The notes beneath the pieces were generated by a model. It was given only the letters and a program-made list of their open reading frames with translations, did not search any database and was not told the origin of the DNA. Shown here one piece after another: positions 19,033 through 28,421 of a stretch of DNA of 59,524 nucleotides (its first letter is position 1; each line of letters opens with the position of its first letter). Source of the stretch: an uncultured Bacilli bacterium (GTDB lineage: Bacteria; Bacillota_I; Bacilli_A; RF39; UBA660). The stretch lies in NCBI GenBank assembly GCA_949841325.1, contig CATKZK010000006.1, forward strand, positions 1 to 59,524. Direction: 5' to 3'. The position numbers and the translations under genes are program-made.

Positions 19033-20182
19033 AATTTTCGTTATTTTAAAGAAAGAAATGCGTGAATTATTTCGAGATAAAAAATCTCTTGCTATGATGC
19101 TTATTATCCCATTTTTGATTCCTGTTCTTGTATTAGGAATGTCTGCTTTATTTGAATTTCAAATGAAAGAAGACGAGGAGAATAAACAGCTTTATTTTGC
19201 CTATGAATTAACAGAGATGGAAAAAGAAATAGCCGAAGCATTAGAGTTAAAAGTCATCATCCAAAGTGAAGAAGAATTAACAGAAAATCTTAAACAAGAA
19301 AAAATTGACTTTTATATAGGAAAGGATAAAAATAAAAATCCAAATAGCTTTGTGATCAATAAGGGAGATATAACAACTAATACAGCACTTGCTACTTTGT
19401 TTATTGAACATTATAAGCAACAACTACAATCTAATTACTTGATTGAAAATAATCTTAATCCCAATCTTGTTTTGAATATGGTAACAGTAGAAGAAAACGT
19501 AGTAGATGAAAAAGCAACAGAGGAGAATTATTTTGCTAATTATATTAAAAACTATGCTTTCTTATTTATCATGATGGCCATTGTTGTCTCTGCAACATAT
19601 CCAGCTACAGATACAACGGCAGGAGAAAGAGAAAGAGGAACTCTTGAAACTTTGCTTACATTTCCTGTAAAGAGTCGTGATATTATTATTGGAAAATATT
19701 TAAGTATTACGTTATCTTCTATTATAACGGGGATTATCAGTTTATTACTAGCTACGGTTTCCTTAGGTATTAGTCAGCAATTATTTTCGCTTTATAAAGG
19801 ATTACATATGATATATAGTATGGAAAGTATTTTCTATGGAATTGTCGTTATTATCGTTTATTCATTCTTTATTAGTGGATTATGTATCGCGATTGCATCA
19901 AAATCAAAAACATTCAAAGAGGCTCAGAGTGCTTTAACACCACTCAATTTTATCTCGTTTTTTCCAGGGATGATAGCTTTTATGATTGGAACAAAATCAT
20001 CGCTTCTTTTATCTTGTGTTCCCTTTTTAAACTTTACAATGTTATTTACGGATATAACAAATGGGACAATTCACTTCGGAAATATTCTTGTAATGATTCT
20101 TTCATCTGTTTTCTATATTAGTTTAGTTCTTGTATTTATTATCAAACAATACAAATCTGAAAGAGTACTGTTTGTAAAATAA
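19022..20182 (+). CDS. ABC-2 type permease (NatB-like)
   Basis: FVILKKEMRELFRDKKSLAMMLIIP; TAGERERGTLETLL; coupled to ATPase gene. Confidence 0.85.
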   Translation: MKSKIFVILKKEMRELFRDKKSLAMMLIIPFLIPVLVLGMSALFEFQMKEDEENKQLYFAYELTEMEKEIAEALELKVIIQSEEELTENLKQEKIDFYIGKDKNKNPNSFVINKGDITTNTALATLFIEHYKQQLQSNYLIENNLNPNLVLNMVTVEENVVDEKATEENYFANYIKNYAFLFIMMAIVVSATYPATDTTAGERERGTLETLLTFPVKSRDIIIGKYLSITLSSIITGIISLLLATVSLGISQQLFSLYKGLHMIYSMESIFYGIVVIIVYSFFISGLCIAIASKSKTFKEAQSALTPLNFISFFPGMIAFMIGTKSSLLLSCVPFLNFTMLFTDITNGTIHFGNILVMILSSVFYISLVLVFIIKQYKSERVLFVK

Positions 20183-20192
20183 GGGGATGAAC

Positions 20193-20329
20193 TTGTCAAA
20201 AAAATGTTATTATGTTATGATGAATTTGTCTAGGAAACTTAGACAAAAAAAGGGAATACTTAATTGAACGGAATTGAGTACATACCTTTTATGCGTGTGC
20301 ACTTATTAAGTTAAGTGCTCTTTTCTTAT
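20193..20329 (+). ncRNA. Candidate antitoxin RNA convergent to the small hydrophobic peptide gene
   Basis: TTGTCA 20193-20198, 17 nt, TATGAT 20216-20221; 8-bp 5' hairpin TTTGTCTA/TAGACAAA; terminator GCACTTA-N6-TAAGTGC + TCTTTTCTT ending about 20329. Confidence 0.65.
20299..20318. terminator. Central shared hairpin between the two convergent transcripts
   Basis: GCACTTA-TTAAGT-TAAGTGC; T-rich 3' flank on the + strand, weaker on the - strand. Confidence 0.7.
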
Positions 20330-20418
20330 ATAAATCTTTTTATTAAAGTAAACATCAGAATGATTAATAAGAAGATAATGAGAAGTAAGGAAAGAATTAA
20401 AAAATCTTTCTTATACAT
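20326..20418 (-). CDS. 30-aa hydrophobic peptide, candidate type I toxin
   Basis: Translated by hand: MYKKDFLILSLLLIIFLLIILMFTLIKRFI; strong SD GGAGGAG 7 nt upstream of ATG; not in ORF track because of length. Confidence 0.7.
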   Translation of the reverse strand: MYKKDFLILSLLLIIFLLIILMFTLIKRFI

Positions 20419-20425
20419 CGGATCT

Positions 20426-20500
20426 CCTCCTTTCGGAGGTAAGTACTCAGGAATTAAGTTTCCCTAGAAATATCATAACATAATTCACCGAATAAGTGAA
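20426..20500 (-). promoter_or_regulatory. Promoter and structured 5' leader of the 30-aa peptide gene
   Basis: -35 TTCACT (20495-20500), 17-nt spacer, -10 TATGAT (20472-20477); SD-masking hairpin CCTCC-GAAA-GGAGG (20426-20439). Confidence 0.65.
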
Positions 20501-20533
20501 CGTCTTTTTGTAAAAAAAGAGTAAAGAGGAAAT

Positions 20534-21167
20534 ATGAATGAAAAAGTAATAGAAAAAATTAAGCAAAATAATCGAAAATATGAGATGAATGATGGCAATG
20601 GTTTCGTTCAGTCTGATAAGAATTACAATTTTGTTATCTGCACCGCATGCTGTTAAAAAGGTTAGAAATGAAGTAACGAAGGGTGAAGATAGATTGACTG
20701 GTGGTATTGTCGAATACTTGTGTGAGGTCTTCCAAGTATTTGGTATTGTGAGAACAGGAAACTTAAGAGATGACCCCAGTTATTATAATGGTTCGGACTA
20801 TAAAGAGGCTATACTTGAGGTAATTAAAGAATACGGAATTGTCTATTTATTTGATATTCATGGCTGTACAAATGACCATGGTTTTGATATAGGGATTGGA
20901 ACATTTTATGGGAAGAATATTTCCCATGAGATCAAAGAAGTAGAGCATATAAAAAACGTGCTTTCAAAGGATTTTTTAGTATAAGTAGACAAAACATTTA
21001 TTGCACCACCAAATACCGTTTCACATTTTATTCATGATATTTCAGGAATTAAGTGTTTACAGTTTGAATTAAGCCAAAAAGTGAGAACAGATGATCATTA
21101 TCTTCATCATTTTATAGAAAATTTCGGAAAAATAATAAACGATATAGAAATATCTATGATAAAATAA
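20534..21167 (+). pseudogene. N-formylglutamate amidohydrolase-like remnant
   Basis: SAPHAVKKVRN.VTKGEDRLTGGIVEYLC...GNLRDDPSYY...DIHGC..DHGFDIGIGT; N-terminal frameshift near 20635 and in-frame TAA at 20982. Confidence 0.6.
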
Positions 21168-21186
21168 ATAAAGATGAGAGGTATTT

Positions 21187-22893
21187 ATGAAACTGATAGA
21201 TAAAATAAAACAACTTGAATTTCAAGAGAGTGATCTTGATACATTACTTGCGGATTTATCTTTTTCTATTGATGAATTAAAAAGACAAGATGATTTGGAA
21301 GAACAAAAGAAATGGATGGATAAAATAAATGCTTTAAGGGATCACTATCTGACTTTGTATTGGTGTAGCTATCTTGGTTATCTAAAAGATATAACGGATG
21401 AAAAGTATCAAAAAAGCGAAGAGCTATTTGGAAGTATTGACGCTAAATACAATCATTTAGTTTACTCTTATTTTGATTTTTTAGATAAACATAAGGAGGA
21501 TAAAGGATTAAATTCATTTTTACCACCAAGAACTTTTGCATTGGCGGAAAATCAAATGCGTCTATCCAGTGATGATAATATTGAGCTCATAAAAAGAGAA
21601 AAAGAATTATGTCGTGCTTATCGAAAATTAATTGTAGGAACTTATTCTTCATTTAATGGCGAAAAAGTCAATGCGAATAAATTGATGAAATATTATAAAA
21701 ATAAGGATTCTAAAGTTCGAAAAAAAGCATATGATAAAAGATTTGAAATCTTAACAAAAATTAGTTCTGAATTAGCTAATATTGCAGATGAGTTAATTCA
21801 TATAAGAAATGAAATGGCACATCAATTAGGTCTTAGTAATTATAAAGAATATGGTTTTATTAAAATGAATCGTCTTGGCTATGACGAAAAAGATCTGATA
21901 TTGTTTAAAAGGAATATAAAAAAGTATTTTGTTCCTTTATTAAAACAATTAGCAGAGCATCAGTGTCAACGACTTCAAATAGATAAAATAGACTACTATG
22001 ATGAAAAGTATTTGTTTTCTGATGGAAATGCCTCTGTTGATCTGTCTTTAAAGGAATTATTAGAAAAGTTAAAAGGGATTTTTAAAGAATTAGATGCAGA
22101 AATCTATCATCTGTTTATAAAAATGGAAAAAGAGGGACTTATTGATTTAGAAGATCGCGATACGAAAAGTGCAGGTGGACTTTCCACTTATTTGCCAGAT
22201 TATCAAATGCCTACTTTTATAAAAAAATATTTGGGGGTAGAAGAAAATATTACTAGTATTTCTCATGAGTTTGGACATTGTACTCAGTTATTTTTAAGCA
22301 AAGATAAAAAATATCATGAGAATAGATGGCCAACGTTTGATATCTGTGAAATACATTCTACTTCAATGGAATTGTTTATTTATCCTTATTTAGATATTAT
22401 TTTTAAAGAAAATATTTCTAAATATTGTATTAGTCATTTAACATCTTTAATTGATTTAGTCGTAAAAATGTGTGCGATTGATGAATTTAATTCGTGTCTA
22501 TATGAACATCCATCTTATAGTCATCATGAGCGAAATGAACTATGGAAAAAGATTTATGCAGAGTATTATCCACATCATCAATATAAACACGAATATTATG
22601 AATCGGGAATCATGTGGCAAAGTGATTTGAATCGTATAGATGATCCTTTTTATGCTATCGATTACAGTTTAGATGCAATCTGTGCTTTTTCTTTCTATCA
22701 GAAGTCATTGGAGAATAAAGAAAGTGCCTTTGATCTATTTCTCGATTTCTGTAAAGAAGGAGGCGATATCTCTTTAAAAGAAATAATAGAAAAATATCAG
22801 CTATTGAGTCCCTTTGAAGAAAAAGATATTCATGATTTATGTGCATTTTTAGAACAAGAAATAAAAAAATCTAGTATGAAGTTAGAAAGGTAA
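21187..22893 (+). CDS. M3-family oligoendopeptidase
   Basis: HEFGH metal-binding motif (ISHEFGHCTQLF) and M3-type C-terminal region. Confidence 0.9.
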   Translation: MKLIDKIKQLEFQESDLDTLLADLSFSIDELKRQDDLEEQKKWMDKINALRDHYLTLYWCSYLGYLKDITDEKYQKSEELFGSIDAKYNHLVYSYFDFLDKHKEDKGLNSFLPPRTFALAENQMRLSSDDNIELIKREKELCRAYRKLIVGTYSSFNGEKVNANKLMKYYKNKDSKVRKKAYDKRFEILTKISSELANIADELIHIRNEMAHQLGLSNYKEYGFIKMNRLGYDEKDLILFKRNIKKYFVPLLKQLAEHQCQRLQIDKIDYYDEKYLFSDGNASVDLSLKELLEKLKGIFKELDAEIYHLFIKMEKEGLIDLEDRDTKSAGGLSTYLPDYQMPTFIKKYLGVEENITSISHEFGHCTQLFLSKDKKYHENRWPTFDICEIHSTSMELFIYPYLDIIFKENISKYCISHLTSLIDLVVKMCAIDEFNSCLYEHPSYSHHERNELWKKIYAEYYPHHQYKHEYYESGIMWQSDLNRIDDPFYAIDYSLDAICAFSFYQKSLENKESAFDLFLDFCKEGGDISLKEIIEKYQLLSPFEEKDIHDLCAFLEQEIKKSSMKLER

Positions 22894-22897
22894 TTAG

Positions 22898-23500
22898 ATG
22901 GAAAAATTTTATTTTGAAGTACCAAGCTTGGAAAGAAAAGAGGAGGCAATAGATTATATCAATGAGTTATATGAGTATCATTCAGACACTAATGGAACAG
23001 GTGGACTCGAACGATATTTAGACGATTATGAAGGATGGCTTGAAAAGTTAGAAGATGATTATACAAGAGAACCAAATGAAGAAAAAGTTCCTGCAAGAAC
23101 TTACTTTCTAGTTCGAGAAAATGATCAAAAGATCATTGGCATGATTAATATTCGCCTTGCTTTAAATGAAAAATTAAAAAGAATTGGAGGACATATTGGC
23201 TACAGTATTCGTCCTACAGAAAGAAAAAAGGGTTATAATAAGATCAATTTGTATCTTGGTTTAAAAGTCTGTCAAGAATATGGAATTGATAAGGTTTTAA
23301 TGGATGCAGATACAAGTAATAAAGCCTCTTGGAAGACAATGGAGGCATTAGGTGGCATTAATATTCGAGAATACTATGATGATGAATTTTCTAAATGCAT
23401 GGTAAAAGATTATGAAATTGACGTGTTAAAAGCTTTACAAGAGCATAAAGAGGAATATGAATCCTTTATTGTTTTAAAAGAAGTAGCTAAAAAGAAATAA
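22898..23500 (+). CDS. GNAT-family N-acetyltransferase
   Basis: IGGHIGYSIRPTERKKGYNKINLYLGLKVCQEYGIDKVLMDADTSNKASWKTMEALGG. Confidence 0.88.
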   Translation: MEKFYFEVPSLERKEEAIDYINELYEYHSDTNGTGGLERYLDDYEGWLEKLEDDYTREPNEEKVPARTYFLVRENDQKIIGMINIRLALNEKLKRIGGHIGYSIRPTERKKGYNKINLYLGLKVCQEYGIDKVLMDADTSNKASWKTMEALGGINIREYYDDEFSKCMVKDYEIDVLKALQEHKEEYESFIVLKEVAKKK

Positions 23501-23509
23501 GGGGAAGTT

Positions 23510-24295
23510 ATGACGAATCAAGAATATTTAGATTTTGCAAAAAGTGTTGCTTTTTATGCTGGCAAAACCATGCTAGAGCATTATCAAAGTCACTTAGATT
23601 TTCATTTTAAAGAAGATAAGACTGTTGTGACTAGGGTTGATAAAGAAATTAATAAATATTTAATAGAACGTGTAAAAGAAAGGTATAAACATCATGGTGT
23701 AAACGGGGAGGAAGAGACCTATAATCCTGATTCTGAATACACTTGGGTATGTGATCCATTAGATGGAACAGGAATGTATACAAATCATATTCCTGTATTT
23801 GTCTTTTCGTTAGCGTTAGTATACTGTGGAGAACCTATTGTAGGAGTTGTCTATAATCCAGTAGAGGATAAATTATATAGCGCAATTCAAAATGAAGGTG
23901 CTTACTGTAATGGGGAAAAAATTCATGTAAATCAGAAGCGATTAGGTGATTTAGGGTATCGAACAAATGTGGAAATTTTTCATAATACTTTAATCGATGA
24001 AATGCTTCTTATCAAAGAATTAAAAGAATGTTCAAAAATTTCATCTATTGGAAGTGTTGCAAGAAGCTCTATGGCGATTGCAACAGGAGATTTCTCTTGT
24101 GATATTTTTCCGGGAAGTAAGCATGGGAATTGTGATATCGCAGCATCTTCCTTAATTGTTAAAGAGGCGGGAGGAAGAGTGACAAACCTTTATGGAGAAG
24201 AACAACTTTATGATAAAGCTATTAAAGGTGCTATTATAACAAATGGTATTTCTCACTCACAAGTGTTAGATATTGTTAAAAAATATACTTTATAG
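23510..24295 (+). CDS. Inositol monophosphatase / 3'(2'),5'-bisphosphate nucleotidase family
   Basis: EEETYN...VCDPLDGTGMYTNHIPVFVFSLALV; GNCDIAASSLIVKEAGG. Confidence 0.88.
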   Translation: MTNQEYLDFAKSVAFYAGKTMLEHYQSHLDFHFKEDKTVVTRVDKEINKYLIERVKERYKHHGVNGEEETYNPDSEYTWVCDPLDGTGMYTNHIPVFVFSLALVYCGEPIVGVVYNPVEDKLYSAIQNEGAYCNGEKIHVNQKRLGDLGYRTNVEIFHNTLIDEMLLIKELKECSKISSIGSVARSSMAIATGDFSCDIFPGSKHGNCDIAASSLIVKEAGGRVTNLYGEEQLYDKAIKGAIITNGISHSQVLDIVKKYTL

Positions 24296-24297
24296 AG

Positions 24298-24318
24298 AAG
24301 AGGAATATCCTCTTTTTT
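24298..24318 (+). terminator. Rho-independent terminator
   Basis: AAGAGGA-ATA-TCCTCTT followed by T run. Confidence 0.85.
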
Positions 24319-24448
24319 TATTTATAAGACAGTTACTTGACAGTACTTCGTTATTTTATGGAAGTTTATAGATGCAAAACAATGACTTCTTTGTTATAAT
24401 TTATACTAGGAAGAAAATAGAAAAATTGAATAAAAAGAGGTTTTGAAT

Positions 24449-25966
24449 ATGAATTGTAAAAAATGTGGATCACCTTTATCAGGTGGAGAAAAAGTATGTA
24501 AAATTTGTGGTGAAGTTGTAGAAACAAATGAGTCAGCAAATCCATCAACAAATGGAGCTTTTAACAATGGGCAAAATACGGTAAATGCACAACCTATAAA
24601 TATACCAAGCAGAAATGCAACACTAGAAAATAATTTATCATCAGGTTTTACTTTTATAGATACAGCATCTGCATCACAAACTACTGAGAATACGTCTGTT
24701 CAAAACTCATCTGTTCAAAACAATGAGGGAACAGCAAATGTAGTGAGTCCAACAGCACCAAATGCTTCAATTCCAAATGTAGTAACGGATATAAATGTTC
24801 AAAACCCACCAGTTATGAACAGTGAAATAGCAGGAAATGTGATAAATCAAAGTACAATTCCTGTATCTTCTCAAACTCCACCAAGTGTTCCAACTGCAAT
24901 ACCAGATATAAATGTTCAAAACTCTTCAGTTATGAACAATGAACAAGCACCTGTTTCCCAAAATGTAAATCCACAAGTGGTTCAAGCACAACCTATAAGT
25001 GAACAAAATGGAATAACTCCAGTTTCACAAAATAGTAGCGAAAACCAAGGGGCAAGCATCTCAGACGCAATGAGTGCCTCTCCTGCAACTGCTGTTTCAC
25101 CAGTAGCGCCAGTGAATGAGAGTCAAGGACAACCTTTTAATCAAAGTCCTACTCCTGTAGAACAAGTACAGATGATTTCACCTGAAAGTATCGTTTTAGA
25201 TTCTAACGAAGAACAAGACAAGAAAAAGAAACCTAACAAAGTAGTAAAAATGATTCTTCTTGTGATTGAATTTGCACTAGTTATCGTCATTGGTATTTTG
25301 GTAGGGAATATGATTTATAAAAATCTTGGAAATTCTAAAACGACGGTGCCAAATACGACGAATCCAACAACACCTCAAACGACAGAACCAGTAACTAATG
25401 GAAATGAACAAACAGAAAATACGAATAAAACGGAGCCAACAACAAATAGTACAACAACACCAACGACTACTCCAGCAGCTACAGGAACAACGACTACTTC
25501 ACAAGCGGTTGGAACTGCAGCGAAATGTAGTGCCATAGAATGTATTAAACTCATTAAACCAGAAAATAAAGTAGAAGAGATTAATAATATTATTGGAATA
25601 AAAGGAGAAATTACAGATAGCAAATATAACCGCTATTACTGGAAAATTACAGAGGATTCAGGAATTGAAGTTGCTTATTATTCAGGAACTAAAGGAAATA
25701 TCTTCCTAAAAGTAAATAACAACACATTAGTAAATGAATCTGTCACATTCTCTAAATTTGAATCAGATATTAAACCTCGTGTAAGTACAGGTATTACCTA
25801 TAAGGAAATTGTTGAATTGATAGGAAAAGTGGAAGGAACTCTTGTTGAAAAATCTAGTTATTCAACAAAATACCAATGGGTATCTAAAAGTGGTGAAACG
25901 CTTAAAGTAACGATTAATAATCAAACTGAAAAATGTACATTCGCGACTGTTGTAAAGGGAAATTAA
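24449..25966 (+). CDS. Zinc-ribbon membrane protein with Asn/Gln/Thr/Pro-rich linkers
   Basis: MNCKKCGSPLSGGEKVCKICGE; single TM segment VVKMILLVIEFALVIVIGILVGNMIY; low-complexity spacer. Confidence 0.7.
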   Translation: MNCKKCGSPLSGGEKVCKICGEVVETNESANPSTNGAFNNGQNTVNAQPINIPSRNATLENNLSSGFTFIDTASASQTTENTSVQNSSVQNNEGTANVVSPTAPNASIPNVVTDINVQNPPVMNSEIAGNVINQSTIPVSSQTPPSVPTAIPDINVQNSSVMNNEQAPVSQNVNPQVVQAQPISEQNGITPVSQNSSENQGASISDAMSASPATAVSPVAPVNESQGQPFNQSPTPVEQVQMISPESIVLDSNEEQDKKKKPNKVVKMILLVIEFALVIVIGILVGNMIYKNLGNSKTTVPNTTNPTTPQTTEPVTNGNEQTENTNKTEPTTNSTTTPTTTPAATGTTTTSQAVGTAAKCSAIECIKLIKPENKVEEINNIIGIKGEITDSKYNRYYWKITEDSGIEVAYYSGTKGNIFLKVNNNTLVNESVTFSKFESDIKPRVSTGITYKEIVELIGKVEGTLVEKSSYSTKYQWVSKSGETLKVTINNQTEKCTFATVVKGN

Positions 25967-26094
25967 TAAATTTCCTTTTTTTTATCCAAACTAAAAGAAG
26001 TCTTTTTTGTCATATTTTTTCTTCTTTTTATATCCTTTGTCGAAGCTCTTTAAAAGGATGAATGAAAGGGCTACAATAAAATTAGGTGATAAAT

Positions 26095-26412
26095 ATGTTG
26101 AAAATGAATTTGGAATATCGAAAGGGAATTCTTTTTGTGAGACTCAAGGGAAATTTAAATGCCAATACAGCATCTAGGTTTTCAGAATACACATTGCCAA
26201 TTATCAAGGATTACAAAGTCAAATATATGGTGTATAATCTAAATGACTTGGTAAGCATAGATAAAACGGGAGAAGATGTTTTGCTAAAAAGTAGCACATA
26301 TGTCGAAGATCATAAAGGAAAAGTATTGATTGTAAATAATAAAATCAATACTCCATTACATTTTGAAAATATATCGAATGAATTAGTGGCTTTAAGTCTA
26401 GTTAATAGCTAA
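26095..26412 (+). CDS. STAS-domain anti-sigma factor antagonist (SpoIIAA-like)
   Basis: LEYRKGILFVRLKGNLNANTA...YMVYNLNDLVSIDKTGEDVLLKS; directly before sigma factor; start may be 26086 or 26095. Confidence 0.75.
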   Translation: MLKMNLEYRKGILFVRLKGNLNANTASRFSEYTLPIIKDYKVKYMVYNLNDLVSIDKTGEDVLLKSSTYVEDHKGKVLIVNNKINTPLHFENISNELVALSLVNS

Positions 26413-26414
26413 CT

Positions 26415-27035
26415 GTGGATGAATATACAAAAACACAAGATGAACTTATTCATCGTATAGCTAGAAAATTCTACGGAGTAGAACGAGAAGACTTATATCA
26501 AGCCGGACGTTTGGGACTAATTAAAGCATATAAAAACTATAAGGAATGTGAAGTACCTTTTGAAGCATATGCAAGTAAATATATATTTGGAGAAATGTAT
26601 GACTTATCAATGAAAAGTCGAAATATAAAATTAAATAAAGAATACTTAAAATTATATAAATTAATGAATCAGACATATGCTCATTTAACCCAAACTCTAG
26701 GAAGAGAAGTGACCATAGAAGAAATCAGTGAATATTTAGGGGTTCCTGTTCACGATTTAGAAATGGTAAAAATCTTAATGGATGAAGTATTTTATCTAGA
26801 TGATGAGAATGAATGCATTCAAATTGGTGTAGAACAAAATCAAGATGATCATATTCTCTTTGAAGAATCATTAGAATCGCTTAACGACCCTTTATCATCT
26901 GCAGTGATTCGTTATCGATATCTTTATGATTTAACTCAAAGAGAAGTAGCTGAATTACTTGGAATCAGTCAAGTGAATGTTTCTCGAATCGAGTCTAAAG
27001 GTAAAAAGAAAATTCTCGAATATATTTCCGCATAA
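26415..27035 (+). CDS. sigF: Sporulation-type sigma factor (SigF-like)
   Basis: EREDLYQAGRLGLIKAYKNY...FEAYASKYIFGEMYDLSMKS; region 4 YLYDLTQREVAELLGISQVNVSRIESKGKKKI. Confidence 0.8.
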   Translation: MDEYTKTQDELIHRIARKFYGVEREDLYQAGRLGLIKAYKNYKECEVPFEAYASKYIFGEMYDLSMKSRNIKLNKEYLKLYKLMNQTYAHLTQTLGREVTIEEISEYLGVPVHDLEMVKILMDEVFYLDDENECIQIGVEQNQDDHILFEESLESLNDPLSSAVIRYRYLYDLTQREVAELLGISQVNVSRIESKGKKKILEYISA

Positions 27036-27066
27036 CTTCCATACTAGTAATGGAGGTTTTTCGTTT

Positions 27067-27468
27067 ATGACATATAATGAAGTAGTAAAAAGCATAACAC
27101 CTAAGGAAAAAAGACTGGAAAATGCCATAAGAGCATTTGTATCTGGAGGTATTATAGGAAGTATATCTGAACTTTTAGTTTCTGCTGTCTCTCCTGAATT
27201 TATGTTGATTGTTTGGATTGCCATAGCTGCATTCCTAACAGGATTTGGTCGTTTTGATGATGTGGTAGATTTTTTAAAGATGGGTGCTATTATTCCTATA
27301 ACTGGATTTGCTCATTCTGTTGCGGCTTCTTCTTTAGAGTATAAAGAGGAAGGACTTATTACAGGAATAGGTGCAAACTATTTGAAACTTGCGGGAAGTG
27401 TCATTCTTTATGGAGTTTTAACAGCTGCTATTTTTGCAGGAATAAGAGGTGTTTTATGGTTACTTTAA
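27067..27468 (+). CDS. spoVAC: Stage V sporulation protein AC
   Basis: AFLTGFGRFDDVVDFLKMGAIIPITGFAHSVAASSLEYKEEG. Confidence 0.9.
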   Translation: MTYNEVVKSITPKEKRLENAIRAFVSGGIIGSISELLVSAVSPEFMLIVWIAIAAFLTGFGRFDDVVDFLKMGAIIPITGFAHSVAASSLEYKEEGLITGIGANYLKLAGSVILYGVLTAAIFAGIRGVLWLL

Positions 27469-28421
27469 AATATAGTAATGTGTATTTAAATGATTGGTTT
27501 TCAATTGCATCTCCTGATGAAGAAAAAGGCAATATCAAAAATGTCAATCTCTATATGAAAGATTATTACTATGGAGAAAAAACGGCTGAAGAAGCAGAGA
27601 TAAAAATGCAAAAGACGGTATTAAATCATTTATTACAAAAATATTCATTTCCTCTTGTAATAGGAGGAGATCTTTCAAATCAGCTTGCGACAATGAATAC
27701 CACTTTAAAGTGTTTTGATAAATCCTTTTTAGGGATTTACAATGCTTGTTCGACTTTTATTGAAGGAATGATTATAGCTTCTCAGTATATTGATGCAAAA
27801 TCAATTGATACAGCATGTGTTCTTACAAGTTCTCATATTTTAGCAAGTGAAAGACAATTTCGCTTCCCTAATGAATATGGCTCTTTAAAGTCTTGCTACA
27901 CGACTGTTACGATTACAGCAGCTGTTGGGGGTGTTCTTTCTAATCAAGCAAGTAAATATAAAGTCGTTTCATCGACCATTGGAAATGTCGTTGATTATGG
28001 AGTAAAAGATGTTAACAATATAGGTGCTATCATGGCTCCAGCAGCAGCAAAAGTATTTTACGAACATATGAAAAATAGTGGAAAAACGCTAGATGATTAT
28101 GATTTTGTTTTAACGGGAGATTTAGGACGTCTTGGCTTAGAGCTGTTTCTTCATCTTCTTAAAACAGAATATGGCATTCATGAGGAAGAAAAGTTTATGG
28201 ATGCTGGAGCAAGTATCTATAAAGAAAATCAAAAGAAATTACAAGGAGGAAGTGGACCTTCTGTCATTCCTTTTGTACTTTTTAACAAAGTGCTTACAAG
28301 TAAAAAAGTAAAAAAGGTATTGGTTATTGGAACAGGAGCCTTACATAATCCTACATTAGTCAATCAAAAGAAAAGTATTCCAGCCATAGCGCATGCGATA
28401 GAAATAGAGGTGCTAAAATGA
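27456..28421 (+). CDS. spoVAD: Stage V sporulation protein AD
   Basis: Thiolase-like fold: GGDLSNQL..., LGIYNACSTFIEGM, HILASERQFRFPNEYG. Confidence 0.92.
   Translation: MVTLKYSNVYLNDWFSIASPDEEKGNIKNVNLYMKDYYYGEKTAEEAEIKMQKTVLNHLLQKYSFPLVIGGDLSNQLATMNTTLKCFDKSFLGIYNACSTFIEGMIIASQYIDAKSIDTACVLTSSHILASERQFRFPNEYGSLKSCYTTVTITAAVGGVLSNQASKYKVVSSTIGNVVDYGVKDVNNIGAIMAPAAAKVFYEHMKNSGKTLDDYDFVLTGDLGRLGLELFLHLLKTEYGIHEEEKFMDAGASIYKENQKKLQGGSGPSVIPFVLFNKVLTSKKVKKVLVIGTGALHNPTLVNQKKSIPAIAHAIEIEVLK

Noticed and set aside
24449-25966. Repeats in the Asn/Gln/Pro-rich linker (DINVQNPPVMNSE / DINVQNSSVMNNE) as a special repeat system
   Set aside because: Looks like ordinary low-complexity linker expansion in a zinc-ribbon membrane protein
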